Source: Hyphomicrobiales bacterium
GTDB lineage: Bacteria; Pseudomonadota; Alphaproteobacteria; Rhizobiales; Rhizobiaceae
Assembly: GCA_900471485.1 (NCBI GenBank)
Contig: UCEU01000035.1
Coordinates: 79,005 to 143,004, forward strand
DNA length: 64,000 nt
Reading direction: 5' to 3'
The notes beneath the pieces are model-generated. The model was given only the letters and a program-made list of their open reading frames with translations. It made no database searches and was not told the origin of the DNA. Both the position numbers and the translations under genes were made by a program. Shown here piece by piece: positions 32,480-41,217 of the stretch (position 1 is the stretch's first letter; every line of letters starts with the position of its first letter).

Positions 32480-32812
32480 GGTCCTCGGATCGGCTATGGC
32501 GATAAATGAGCGGTGTAATAAACCCATTGGACCCGGGGGCGGTACCCGGCGCCTCCACCAAAAACCGGCGGCCTCGAAGTTAAGAAGGCCGGCTTTTGAT
32601 GGGGGCGAAACAGGATCGACAAGGGTGTAAAGATCGTCTTTTTGCTCGGCATTGTACCGCCGTTATCGGGCTAAAATTGTAGTTGCAAACGACAACTATG
32701 CGGAAGCTCGTCTCGCTGCTTAATCGCGGTGTGACACTTCAAATAAAGCCCTAGTGGTTCGCACCTCTAGGCGGGGTCCGAAGGCACCTGGCAACAGAAG
32801 CCTTCACCTTCT
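32480..32812 (+). ncRNA. ssrA: tmRNA, circularly permuted two-piece form
   Basis: The acceptor piece comes first and ends in CCA at 32558-32560. The coding piece starts at 32601. GGGGGCG (32601-32607) pairs with CGCCTCC (32550-32556) to form the seven-pair acceptor stem, with a G3-U70 wobble, the alanine identity element. A T-arm stem CCGGG/CCCGG lies just before. The 40-nt intervening segment holds a CCGGC/GCCGG hairpin and is expected to be excised. The tag frame at 32685-32720 encodes ANDNYAEARLAA, followed by TAA at 32721-32723. A pseudoknot-like stem GAAGGC/GCCTTC is at 32780-32805. The outer ends are approximate by about 20 bases. Confidence 0.92.
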
Positions 32813-32935
32813 CCCTGACGTCCAAATCATGTATGGTCTGAGAAACTATGACTCGGCTGCGGACTTTCCAAACCGCCTCGGCATGACATATACCTTTGGA
32901 AAAACACGTCCGAACCACAGAAAGACAGGAAAAGC

Positions 32936-33448
32936 ATGGGGCAGGATCACATCCGTTACGACATTCTGGCACAGGACGCGCTCCGTGGCGTCATCCGCAA
33001 GGTATTGTCCGAAGTCGCCGCGACGGGCCGCCTGCCGGGCGAGCATCACTTCTTCATCACCTTCCTGACCGGCGCGCCGGGCGTGCGCATCTCGCAGCAT
33101 CTGAAGTCGAAGTATCCCGAGCAGATGACCATCGTCATCCAGCACCAGTTCTGGGAAATGAAGATCACCGAGACCTCGTTCGAGATCGGCCTCTCCTTCT
33201 CCGACGTGCCTGAAAAGCTGCACATCCCGTTCAACGCCATCCGCGGCTTCTACGATCCGTCGGTCAACTTCGAGCTCGAGTTCGACGTGCCGCTGGCCGA
33301 TAGCGACGAACTGCCGGAAGCCGAGATCACCGCCTATCCCACGACGTCGGAAAAGACCGAGGATGCGGCGGCGGCCAAGCCCGCCGATGGCGAGGAGAAG
33401 AAAGCCGGTTCCGTCGTTTCGCTCGACGCCTTCCGCAAGAAGCAGTAA
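32936..33448 (+). CDS. sspB: ClpXP adaptor SspB (alphaproteobacterial type)
   Basis: A 170-residue adaptor that binds the ssrA tag and tethers the tagged protein to ClpX. The substrate-binding domain is residues about 5-120 (HFFITFLTGAPGVRISQHLKSKYPEQMTIVIQHQFWEM, then IPFNAIRGFYDPSVNFELEF). After an acidic, Ala-rich flexible linker the C-terminus GSVVSLDAFRKKQ is the ClpX-binding (XB) motif. It is encoded about 125 bp downstream of ssrA on the same strand and ends at a strong terminator. Confidence 0.96.
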   Translation: MGQDHIRYDILAQDALRGVIRKVLSEVAATGRLPGEHHFFITFLTGAPGVRISQHLKSKYPEQMTIVIQHQFWEMKITETSFEIGLSFSDVPEKLHIPFNAIRGFYDPSVNFELEFDVPLADSDELPEAEITAYPTTSEKTEDAAAAKPADGEEKKAGSVVSLDAFRKKQ

Positions 33449-33453
33449 AATCC

Positions 33454-33480
33454 AAAGGGAAGCTTTCGCTTCCCTTTTTC
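33454..33480 (+). terminator. rho-independent terminator of sspB
   Basis: AAAGGGAAGC (33454-33463) pairs perfectly with GCTTCCCTTT (33468-33477), loop TTTC, followed by T residues. Confidence 0.88.
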
Positions 33481-33499
33481 ATATTCGGGATGAAGCCGC

Positions 33500-33694
33500 T
33501 TGAGCGCCGAAATCGTCAACCTCCGCCAGTTCAAGAAGAAGCAGGTCCGCTCCGAAAAGGAAAAGCAGGCCGAGCAGAACCGCATCTCCTTCGGCCGCAC
33601 CAAGGCCGAGAAGCAACTGACGAAGGCGCTGAACGACAAGGCCGAGCAGAGCCACGCCCAGGGCCGCATCGACAAGTCCGACGACGACAAATGA
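33500..33694 (+). CDS. small DUF4169-family protein
   Basis: A 64-residue, highly charged protein starting at a TTG (M-S-A-E-I-V-N-L-R-Q-F-K-K-K-Q). It is helical, rich in Lys, Glu, Gln and Arg, with the conserved N-terminal VNLRQFKKK and ISFGRTKAEK segments of DUF4169. The family's function is unknown. It lies between sspB and a ribbon-helix-helix protein gene, a small set found together in Rhizobiales as far as I recall; I could not verify this here. Confidence 0.8.
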   Translation: MSAEIVNLRQFKKKQVRSEKEKQAEQNRISFGRTKAEKQLTKALNDKAEQSHAQGRIDKSDDDK

Positions 33695-33794
33695 CCCTGC
33701 CCGGCACCGGAAAAGACTCCGCGATCAATCGCTTCCGGCCGTTTCCCGAATCATTTTCTGAGCACACGGCGACCGTGCCCGGCGCCCGCTGCCG

Positions 33795-34022
33795 ATGATC
33801 CGCAAGCACTCCGCCACCCTGCACGGCCATCGCACCAGCTTCTCGCTGGAAGACGAATTCTGGAGCGAGCTCAACGCCATCGCTGCCAGCCGCGCCATCT
33901 CGCTCGCCGCCCTGATCTCAGAGATCGATGACGCCAGAAGCCCGGAAAGCAATCTCTCATCGGCCCTTCGCGTCCACGTCCTGCAATGGCTGAAGACCGA
34001 AAAGACCCAGGATTCGTTGTAA
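33795..34022 (+). CDS. ribbon-helix-helix domain protein (RHH_4)
   Basis: A 75-residue protein of the RHH_4 family. The conserved segment is KHSATLHGHRTSFSLEDEFWSELNAIAASRAISLAALISEID, giving one beta strand and two helices that would dimerise and bind DNA in the strand. The C-terminus SALRVHVLQWLK is also family-typical. It follows the DUF4169 gene by 100 bp on the same strand. No direct target is known. Confidence 0.82.
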   Translation: MIRKHSATLHGHRTSFSLEDEFWSELNAIAASRAISLAALISEIDDARSPESNLSSALRVHVLQWLKTEKTQDSL

Positions 34023-34091
34023 CGCCCCACCCATCTTGCCATCCTGTCGGGACATTGCGATTCTCGTGAACTTCCGGAGGGGAATGGGATC

Positions 34092-34619
34092 ATGGCCGAG
34101 CGCGTGGAAATCGTTGCCTATGACGACAGCTGGCCCGATGCATTCCGTGCCATCGCGGCGCAACTTGCGACGCTGCTCGGCAACCGTGTGCTCTCCATCG
34201 ACCACATCGGCAGCACCTCCGTCCCCGGCCTTTCGGCCAAGCCGCTGATCGATATCGATGTCACCGTGAGAGACGCCACCGCTGTCGCCGAGGGCTGCGC
34301 CATCATGACCGAGGCCGGCTATGAACCACGAGGCAACCGCTACGACAGGGAGGTCTTCGCCTTCATGGATCGCAAGACGAGCCCGAAGCAGCGCATCTAT
34401 CTCTGCCCCGAAGGCAGCGACACCCACCGCCGCCGCATCCTCTTTCGCGACTATCTGCGCGCCAATCCCGACAAGGCCCAGGCCTACGAAGCGCTGAAGC
34501 GCCGCCTCGCCGCCGAGTTCACGCATGACGGCGACGCCTATACCGCAGCCAAGGCCGGCTTCGTCGACGATGTCGTCGATCTCGCCTGCGCGACGACGGC
34601 ATCGGTCAGCGCCGGCTGA
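34092..34619 (+). CDS. GrpB/UPF0157 family nucleotidyltransferase-like protein
   Basis: A 175-residue protein with the GrpB hallmark IDHIGSTSVPGLSAKPLIDIDV near residues 36-55, a variant of the nucleotidyltransferase GS-x-x-x-G motif, and late RILFRDYLRANPDKAQAYEALKRRLA. Some family members act in coenzyme A or glutamate-related metabolism, others are fused to kinases; no specific role can be given. The start at 34092 follows GGAGGGGAATGG. It converges on the AsmA gene with a 7-bp gap. Confidence 0.85.
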   Translation: MAERVEIVAYDDSWPDAFRAIAAQLATLLGNRVLSIDHIGSTSVPGLSAKPLIDIDVTVRDATAVAEGCAIMTEAGYEPRGNRYDREVFAFMDRKTSPKQRIYLCPEGSDTHRRRILFRDYLRANPDKAQAYEALKRRLAAEFTHDGDAYTAAKAGFVDDVVDLACATTASVSAG

Positions 34620-34626
34620 CCGTCTC

Positions 34627-37600
34627 TTATTGCGGGATCTGCACGCCCGGCAGCCCCGGGACGTTGTTGAAATTCAGCGAGTTCTCCGGCGGCTTGGCGA
34701 GTTCCTGTGCCCGCTTCGCTTCGGCTTCGGCCGCGATCCGCGCGCGCTCCTCCGCATCGGCCTTCGCCTTCGCATCCGCCTGCGCCTTGGCCTTTGCCTC
34801 GGCGTCCGCCTTTGCCTTGGCGTCGGCATCCGCCTTCTCTTGCGCGGCCTGTGCTGCCAGCGCCCTCAGCCGTTCCTCTTCAGCCCGCCGCTCTGTCTCG
34901 ATCGCTGCCGCCTTCTCGCGTTCGGCGTCGTTGAACTTGTAGAGCGATGCCTCGCGCCGCAGACGCTGCTTCTCGAGCACGTTGGACTGCAGTCGCTCCA
35001 CCCGCCGCCGCTCGCGCTCATAAGCCCGCAGCGTCAGATAGCCGGTGATATCGGTCACATCCATCTTGCGTCCCGGCGATGCCAGCATGCCGGAGAAGTC
35101 GAGCCGGATCGCCGGTTCCGCGCCCGGCAGCACGTCGCCGGAGGGATTGAGCCCGATATCGAGCGAGGCGCTGATCCGCTCCTGCGGCAGGTCGATCTGC
35201 GCATTGCCGTTCAGCCGCGCCTGGTCTGTCGTGACATTGACGTTCTGGATACGGAGCACCCCATCGGTGACGTTGAACGGCACAGACGTCGGCGGCAGCT
35301 TTGCCTCGCCGTTGTTGAGCAGCGTTTCCACGATCGGGTGAACCTTGCCGGCGTTCAACTGGTCCTGCATCGGATCGGTCGCCGAAAGCAGCGGCGCCAG
35401 CATGCCGAGATTGAGGCCGCGCACGCTGGTATCGCCGAGCTTCATCTCGCCGGACCCGTTGAGAGCCGCGACGATATCCTTCATCGACTTGCCGGATGAT
35501 TCCATCGCCAGCGAAAGCCCGAACTTGCCGTTGGCCAACGGCGACCCGTCGCGCTGCCACACCACGCCCGCCAGGTCGGCGTCGCTGAGCGAAAGCTTGG
35601 TCTGGAAGAAGCCGGTGCCGCCGGCGTTCGTGAACAGCACGTTGCCGTCGATCTTGCCGCCATCCCAGCCGCCCTTGATGGCGTTGAGCTGCAGCTCGTC
35701 GCCCTTGTAGACGACATCGGAGGTGAAATCGGTGATCGCGCCCGACCAGCCCGGCCAGAACTCCTTGGCCGAGAGCTTGAGGTTGACGTCCACATCCTTG
35801 AAGACGGGGATGCCGAGCGCAGCGCCCGAGAGATCGCCGGTCGCCGCATCCGTCATCGGCCCGTAAACCGCCTCGCCGAGCCAGGCTCCGTCCGCCTTGC
35901 TCAGCGCCATGTTGCCGCTCACCGCGGTCTTCTCCGCCTTGCGGTCGACAGTCAGCGCGCCGGAGAACTCGTTGTCTGCGGCGTGGCCGGCAATGTTGGC
36001 GAAAGCGATCTTGTCGGCATCCACGGTGGCCGTGGTGCTCAGCTTGAACGGCAGGCCGGTGCCGGTCTGCGGCAGCCCGATCCCGTTCATGACCAGATAG
36101 GGATCGAGGTCCGCGCTCTCCATAGACACAGCCAGCTGGCCGTTCATGAATGTCTCAGGCCGCACGTCGACCTTGCCGCTCGCGGTAAACGAGGTGCGGT
36201 CGGTCGCGAATGTCAGCGCCGCATCGGCCGGATCGGTTCCCTCCGCCTGCACCTTCAGCGTCAGGCGGCCATTGGCGCCGGCATCGACGGGAAGCGGATC
36301 GAGCCCGGCCTGTCCGAAGAGGATGGAGGTCACACCGTTCTCCAGCGTCGCCTCGAGACTGGTGGTCCCCTTCCCCGTCAGAGCCAGAAGATCGGACATG
36401 CGGTAATCGAGATTGACGCGGCTGCCGTTGGTGACGCCGGCCAGCGTCACGACAAGCCCGTCGCCCTGGTCGCCGCCGAGCGTCAGCGCGCCGCGCAGCG
36501 CGGTGTTGGTGTACCAGGCGGCGTTGCGCACCAGCCGATCCATGACGGGATGCTGCGGCAGCTTGTCCTTCAGCATGGTGAAGAACGGCCCCGGATCGGC
36601 CGACTTGAAGGTGATTTCGCCCGAGCCCTTGTAGTCGAGCAGCGATCCCTCGACCCGGCCGGTCGCCGTCAGCTCCGCGCCCGCAAGATTCTTGACCGCC
36701 AGCTTGTCGATGCCAAGCGCCCCGTCGGCAATGGTGAAGCTGGTTTCGACGTCACCCGCCTCGACGCCGAAGGCCGAAAACTTGTCCGCCTTCAGCACGG
36801 CCTTGATCTTGTGGTCGAGCACGTTCTCGCCGGCGTCCTGGCCGGTGAACAGCCCGGTCAGCGCCCTGAGCGCATCGAGATCGATCGAATCGCCGGCGAG
36901 GTTCACGTCGAGCGTCGGCGCCTGGTTCGCCGGCGCCTGCCGGTCGAGCCTGCCCTTCAGCGTGGCCGGACCAACGGCAATTTCGAGATTGTCGAACACC
37001 TGCCGGTCATGCGTGAGGTTCACGTTCGCCGAAAAACCCGCCTGTCGAAGCTGGCGGATGGCCGGATCGACCGAGCCTGCGAGCCACGAGGCAAGCCCCG
37101 TCGGCTGGTTGGACGCGACCGTGATCTGCCCCTGGAAGGACGGCTGGCCCAGAAGGTTGAGCTTGCCCTGCCCCTCGACCTGCGTGCGGCCGGGCAACGT
37201 GCCGACGGCATTGTCGATCATCCAGCCGGTCCCGGCCGGCTCCAGATCGAGCTGTACGTCGCGAATGGTCGTATCGCCGGCAACGATCGCCGGCAGCCGG
37301 ACGGTCGCCTTGCCGGGAACCTGCGGCACCGGTACCTGCGAGACGATCTGGATCAGCGTGTTCAGCCGCTGGCGCGCCGAAAGCGCCGGGTCACGGGTGG
37401 TCTTGCCGCCGGCGCCCTGGTTGCCGATGCGATTGACGTCGATCTGCTGCCCGTCGGCGGTCAGAAGAAACTGCGGCTTGCTGCCGGTATCGAGCGTCGC
37501 CTCGCCGGTGACGACATAAGGATCGTCAACCGGCCCGACTTCGAGCCGGTATTCGGGGATCCGCACGCTCTCGTTGGTGAGCTCGAACTTGCCCTTGAGA

Positions 37601-38379
37601 CGCGGCGGCAGCTTGTTCTTGTCGTTGTTCTTGCCGTCACGGTTCTCGATCGCCGCCGAGACGGTACCCTGGTAGTTCGGCTTGCTGTCGACCAGCTTCA
37701 ATTCGCCGTCGAGATCGACGGTGACGGGGCGCTTATCCGGCTGCAGCCGCGTGCGCATCCTAAGCGTGCCGGTCTCGTCGGGTTGGTTGCTCGATATCGT
37801 GAAGCTGCCATGCTCGCCGTCGAGCGATGCGTCGCCCTCGATCCGCCAGGGCCCGGCCAATGACTTGGCGGACATCTCGGCATTCAGCCCGCTCACATGG
37901 CGCGAGCGACCTGACTGGTCGTCGATGAACTGCACGTCGCCGCCGGTGACATGGACGTTTTCGAGCACGACCGTTTTCGCCGGGATTTCCGGCTGGCTGC
38001 CGCGCGTCCAGTCAAGCGTGCCATCCTTGAGGAGCCTCAGCTTCACCTTCGGATTGACGACGCGCATGTCGAAGATCAGCGCCTCGCCGGAGAGGAAGGG
38101 AGCAAGCTCGGCGTCCATCGAGAACTGCTCGACCTGCACGATCGGCGAACCGTCCGTTTCCTGGCCGACGCGCACGTCATGCATGGTGACGGAGGGGAAA
38201 GGCAGGAGGCGGGCGTCGACGGACCCGTGGACGGTGACCTTCTTGCCGATGATGCGGCTGGCCTGGTCCTCGAAGTTCTTGCGGAAGTCGGTCCAGTCGA
38301 TGAAAAGCGGCGCCAACAGCGCCACGAACAGCGCCACCACAACCACTCCGCCCAAGACCACCAGGAACCGGCCTACCAA
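34627..38379 (-). CDS. AsmA-family envelope protein with long C-terminal coiled coil
   Basis: A 1250-residue inner-membrane protein. The N-terminal membrane helix is at residues 5-27 (FLVVLGGVVVVALFVALLAPLFI), followed by the AsmA head (DWTDFRKNFEDQASRIIGKKVTVHGSVDARLLPFPSVTMHDVRVG). A very long beta-rich periplasmic part carries AsmA_2 repeats near residues 850-1090. AsmA-like proteins form hydrophobic grooves thought to bridge the membranes and move lipid. Residues about 1110-1235 are an Ala/Lys/Asp/Glu repeat coiled coil like TolA domain II, ending in a Pro-rich tip. The DNA for this tail is itself repetitive. No operon partner. Confidence 0.9.
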   Translation of the reverse strand: MVGRFLVVLGGVVVVALFVALLAPLFIDWTDFRKNFEDQASRIIGKKVTVHGSVDARLLPFPSVTMHDVRVGQETDGSPIVQVEQFSMDAELAPFLSGEALIFDMRVVNPKVKLRLLKDGTLDWTRGSQPEIPAKTVVLENVHVTGGDVQFIDDQSGRSRHVSGLNAEMSAKSLAGPWRIEGDASLDGEHGSFTISSNQPDETGTLRMRTRLQPDKRPVTVDLDGELKLVDSKPNYQGTVSAAIENRDGKNNDKNKLPPRLKGKFELTNESVRIPEYRLEVGPVDDPYVVTGEATLDTGSKPQFLLTADGQQIDVNRIGNQGAGGKTTRDPALSARQRLNTLIQIVSQVPVPQVPGKATVRLPAIVAGDTTIRDVQLDLEPAGTGWMIDNAVGTLPGRTQVEGQGKLNLLGQPSFQGQITVASNQPTGLASWLAGSVDPAIRQLRQAGFSANVNLTHDRQVFDNLEIAVGPATLKGRLDRQAPANQAPTLDVNLAGDSIDLDALRALTGLFTGQDAGENVLDHKIKAVLKADKFSAFGVEAGDVETSFTIADGALGIDKLAVKNLAGAELTATGRVEGSLLDYKGSGEITFKSADPGPFFTMLKDKLPQHPVMDRLVRNAAWYTNTALRGALTLGGDQGDGLVVTLAGVTNGSRVNLDYRMSDLLALTGKGTTSLEATLENGVTSILFGQAGLDPLPVDAGANGRLTLKVQAEGTDPADAALTFATDRTSFTASGKVDVRPETFMNGQLAVSMESADLDPYLVMNGIGLPQTGTGLPFKLSTTATVDADKIAFANIAGHAADNEFSGALTVDRKAEKTAVSGNMALSKADGAWLGEAVYGPMTDAATGDLSGAALGIPVFKDVDVNLKLSAKEFWPGWSGAITDFTSDVVYKGDELQLNAIKGGWDGGKIDGNVLFTNAGGTGFFQTKLSLSDADLAGVVWQRDGSPLANGKFGLSLAMESSGKSMKDIVAALNGSGEMKLGDTSVRGLNLGMLAPLLSATDPMQDQLNAGKVHPIVETLLNNGEAKLPPTSVPFNVTDGVLRIQNVNVTTDQARLNGNAQIDLPQERISASLDIGLNPSGDVLPGAEPAIRLDFSGMLASPGRKMDVTDITGYLTLRAYERERRRVERLQSNVLEKQRLRREASLYKFNDAEREKAAAIETERRAEEERLRALAAQAAQEKADADAKAKADAEAKAKAQADAKAKADAEERARIAAEAEAKRAQELAKPPENSLNFNNVPGLPGVQIPQ

Positions 38380-38572
38380 CTCAACTGTTCTCCATCAGAA
38401 TCCCATTGCGGACACTAGAGCATGCTACGGAAAGGTGAAGCGGTTTTCGGGCAACATCTTGCTCTAATTGCTTCTTTTGCCGATGGCCTGCCGTCTCCCG
38501 CGTTTCGTCGGACATCAACGCCGCGGGAGTAAAGCACCAGACCCCACCCAGAAAGCAACAGAGTGTTGATTT

Positions 38573-39985
38573 TCAGGCGAGATGGAAAATCTTTCCAGGA
38601 TTGAAGATGTCGTCGGGATCGAGCGCCAGCTTCACCTGGCGCATCAGATCCACGGCACCGCCGAGCTCCTCTTCCAGGAAAGCCATCTTGCCCTGCCCGA
38701 TGCCATGTTCCCCGGTGCAGGTCCCATCCATCTCGAGTGCACGATTGTTCAACCGCCGGACGAAGGCCTCGGCAACGCCGATTCCCTCTTCGCTCTTGTC
38801 GTCGAACAGCAGCAGCACGTGAAAGTTCCCGTCACCCGCGTGGCCGACGGTCGTCGCCAAAAGCCCGTTCGTTTCGATATCCTCCTGCGTCTCGCTGATG
38901 CAGTCGGCAAGGCGCGAGATCGGCACGCAGACATCCGTCGAAAGCGCTGCAAGCTCGGGCGCCAGCGCGCGCGACGCCCAATAGGCGTCGTGCCGGGCCT
39001 TCCAGAGCTTGTTGCGTTCCTCGGCATTGACGGTCCAGACAAACTCGCCGCCGCCGCAGTCCGTCGCGATCTCCCCGAACTGCGCCGATTGCAGCGCCAC
39101 CGTTTCATCGGTGCCGTGGAATTCGACGAACAAAGTCGGCTTTTCCTCGTAGCTCAGCTTCGAATAGGCATTGCAGGCGCGTATCTGCATGGCGTCGAGC
39201 AATTCGATGCGCGCAACGGGAATGCCCATTTGGATGGTCATGATCACGGCGTCGCAGGCAGCGCGAACGGTCGGGAAGACGCAGACGCCGCCGCCGATCT
39301 TCTGCGGAATGCCCTGCAGCCGCAGCGTCACCGATGTCAGGATACCGAGCGTACCCTCGGCGCCGACGAAGAGCCGCGTCAGGTCGTAGCCGGCGGAAGA
39401 CTTGCGGGCGCGGCGCGCCGTTCGGATTTCCTCGCCATTGGCGGTCACCGCCGTCACGGCAAGCACATTGTCCTTCATCGTGCCGTAACGCACCGCATTG
39501 GTGCCGGAAGCACGCGTCGAGGCCATGCCGCCGATCGAGGCATTGGCGCCCGGATCGATCGGGAAGAACAGGCCGGTATCGCGCAGATACGTGTTCAAAT
39601 CCTCGCGCGTCACACCTGGCTCCACCGTGCAGTCGAGATCCTCGGCATTGACGGCCAGAACGCGGTTCATGCGGCTGAAATCAATCGAAATGCCGCCGTT
39701 CGGCGCATTGACCTGCCCCTCCAGCGATGACCCCGTACCGAAGCCGATGACCGGAACCTTGTGCTCGGCGCAGAGCTTCACGGTCGCCCTCACATCATCG
39801 GCGCTCTCGGCAAACAGCACGCCATCCGGCATCTGCAGGGGAATGTAGGTCGTCGTATGCGCATGCTGCTCGCGGAAGGACTGGCCGGTCTGGAAGCGCT
39901 CGCCAAAACTCTGTTTCAGAATGCCGACAACGGCGGAAATACCAGCCTCGTTGCGTCTTCCGGCCTTTGCATCCTTGAGCGCCAT
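38573..39985 (-). CDS. FAD-linked D-lactate dehydrogenase-type oxidase
   Basis: A 470-residue flavoprotein of the GlcD/Dld2/D-lactate dehydrogenase (cytochrome) group. The FAD-binding FAD_binding_4 domain is at about 50-225 (VIGFGTGSSLEGQVNAPNGGISIDFSRMNRV, DPGANASIGGMASTRASGTNAVRYGTMKDNV). The FAD-oxidase C domain has VGHAGDGNFHVLLLFD and CTGEHGIGQGKM with the conserved His. It oxidises a D-2-hydroxyacid and passes electrons to a cytochrome or flavoprotein. It is on its own; the GlcE and GlcF subunits are absent, which favours the lactate dehydrogenase reading. Confidence 0.9.
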   Translation of the reverse strand: MALKDAKAGRRNEAGISAVVGILKQSFGERFQTGQSFREQHAHTTTYIPLQMPDGVLFAESADDVRATVKLCAEHKVPVIGFGTGSSLEGQVNAPNGGISIDFSRMNRVLAVNAEDLDCTVEPGVTREDLNTYLRDTGLFFPIDPGANASIGGMASTRASGTNAVRYGTMKDNVLAVTAVTANGEEIRTARRARKSSAGYDLTRLFVGAEGTLGILTSVTLRLQGIPQKIGGGVCVFPTVRAACDAVIMTIQMGIPVARIELLDAMQIRACNAYSKLSYEEKPTLFVEFHGTDETVALQSAQFGEIATDCGGGEFVWTVNAEERNKLWKARHDAYWASRALAPELAALSTDVCVPISRLADCISETQEDIETNGLLATTVGHAGDGNFHVLLLFDDKSEEGIGVAEAFVRRLNNRALEMDGTCTGEHGIGQGKMAFLEEELGGAVDLMRQVKLALDPDDIFNPGKIFHLA

Positions 39986-40091
39986 CTCTTTGATCTCCTT
40001 ACCGTCGTTGCCCCCGGGGCAAGGTTGGTATGAGACATGAGACGGCGCCTGTCTAGTGCAACATTGGACGCGTCCGGCCCGACGCTCTCTT

Positions 40092-41126
40092 TCAGGTCAG
40101 CGGTGGATTGAGCCGCGCGAAACCGGCCTGGCGCCGGTACGGAAAATAGGGATACGGCGCGGCGATGGCGCTGACCCTGTCGAGCCTCTCGACCTGGTTC
40201 ACGTTCAACGACCATCCGACCGCGCCGAGGTTCTGCCGCAACTGCTCCTCGTTTCGCGCCCCGATGATGACGCTCGCCACCGTTGGCCGCCCGATCAGCC
40301 AGTTCAGCGCGATCTGCGGCACCGTCCTGCCGGTCTCGGCGGCGATTTCGTCGAGCACATCGACGATGTCGTAGAGTTTCTCATCATCCACCGGTGGCCC
40401 GTATTCCGCCGTCTGGTGAAGACGGCTTCCTTCAGGAAGCGGCTGGCCCCGGCGGATCTTGCCGGTCAGCCGACCCCACGCAAGCGGGCTCCATACCAGC
40501 GCCCCGACGCCCTGATCGGCGGCAAGCGGCATCAGCTCCCACTCGTAATCGCGACCGGCCAGCGAATAGTAGACCTGGTGCGCCACGTAGCGCGGGTAGC
40601 CGTTGCGCTCGGAAATGCCGAGCGACTTCATCAGCTCCCAGCCGGCGAAGTTGGAGACGCCGATATAGCGGATCTTGCCCGCCCGGATCAGCCCGTCCAG
40701 CGCCGAAAGAACCTCCTCGATCGGTGTGTGCGCATCGAAGGCGTGCAGTTGCAGCAGGTCGATGTAGTCGGTCCCAAGGCGCTTCAGAGCCGCATCGGTG
40801 GCCGCGATCAGCCGCGACCGCGACGTGCCCCAATCCGCCGGACCGTCACCGGTCGGCAGGGCGGTCTTCGTCGAGATCAGCACCGCGTCGCGGCGTCCCT
40901 TGATCGCATGCCCCAACACCTCCTCCGAAGCGCCCTCCGAATAGACGTCGGCCGTATCGAAAAGGTTGACCCCGGCTTCCAGCGCGACATCCACCATCCG
41001 CCGCGCCTCGTTGGCATCGGTATTGCCCCAGGCGCCGAACAGCGGACCGGACCCGCCGAAGGTGCCCGCACCGAAACTCAATACCGGCACGCGAAGGCCG
41101 GATGCGCCAAGCTGTCTGTATTCCAT
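40092..41126 (-). CDS. aldo/keto reductase (Tas/YajO-like)
   Basis: A 344-residue TIM-barrel reductase longer than the one at 18.7 kb. The tetrad is D57, Y62, K87 and H128 (NLFDTADVYSEGASE, VLISTKTA, DLLQLHAFD). The start MEYRQLGASGLRVP at 41126 is the family's conserved first strand; the frame continues upstream to 41390 but across the promoter. It is divergent from a LysR regulator, which is probably its controller. Substrate unknown; relatives act on sugars or aromatic aldehydes. Confidence 0.92.
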   Translation of the reverse strand: MEYRQLGASGLRVPVLSFGAGTFGGSGPLFGAWGNTDANEARRMVDVALEAGVNLFDTADVYSEGASEEVLGHAIKGRRDAVLISTKTALPTGDGPADWGTSRSRLIAATDAALKRLGTDYIDLLQLHAFDAHTPIEEVLSALDGLIRAGKIRYIGVSNFAGWELMKSLGISERNGYPRYVAHQVYYSLAGRDYEWELMPLAADQGVGALVWSPLAWGRLTGKIRRGQPLPEGSRLHQTAEYGPPVDDEKLYDIVDVLDEIAAETGRTVPQIALNWLIGRPTVASVIIGARNEEQLRQNLGAVGWSLNVNQVERLDRVSAIAAPYPYFPYRRQAGFARLNPPLT

Positions 41127-41196
41127 GATCGTCTCCTGTTGTTTCGACAGAGATAGACACCACACGCACGGTGAAATAGATTGCCTGAAGGAACAT

Positions 41197-41208
41197 AATT
41201 CATGAATT
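41197..41208. promoter_or_regulatory. palindrome in aldo/keto reductase-LysR divergent promoter
   Basis: AATTCATGAATT is a perfect 12-bp palindrome 10 bp before the LysR start codon and 71 bp before the reductase start. It is a candidate LysR autoregulatory site; its classic T-N11-A pattern is not clearly present. Confidence 0.4.
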
Positions 41209-41217
41209 GAAGTCACG

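Noticed and set aside
35983..37863. 626-codon plus-strand frame opposite the AsmA gene
   Set aside because: A shadow of the high-GC coding strand: Arg/Gly/Asp-rich, no motif, antisense to a clear gene.
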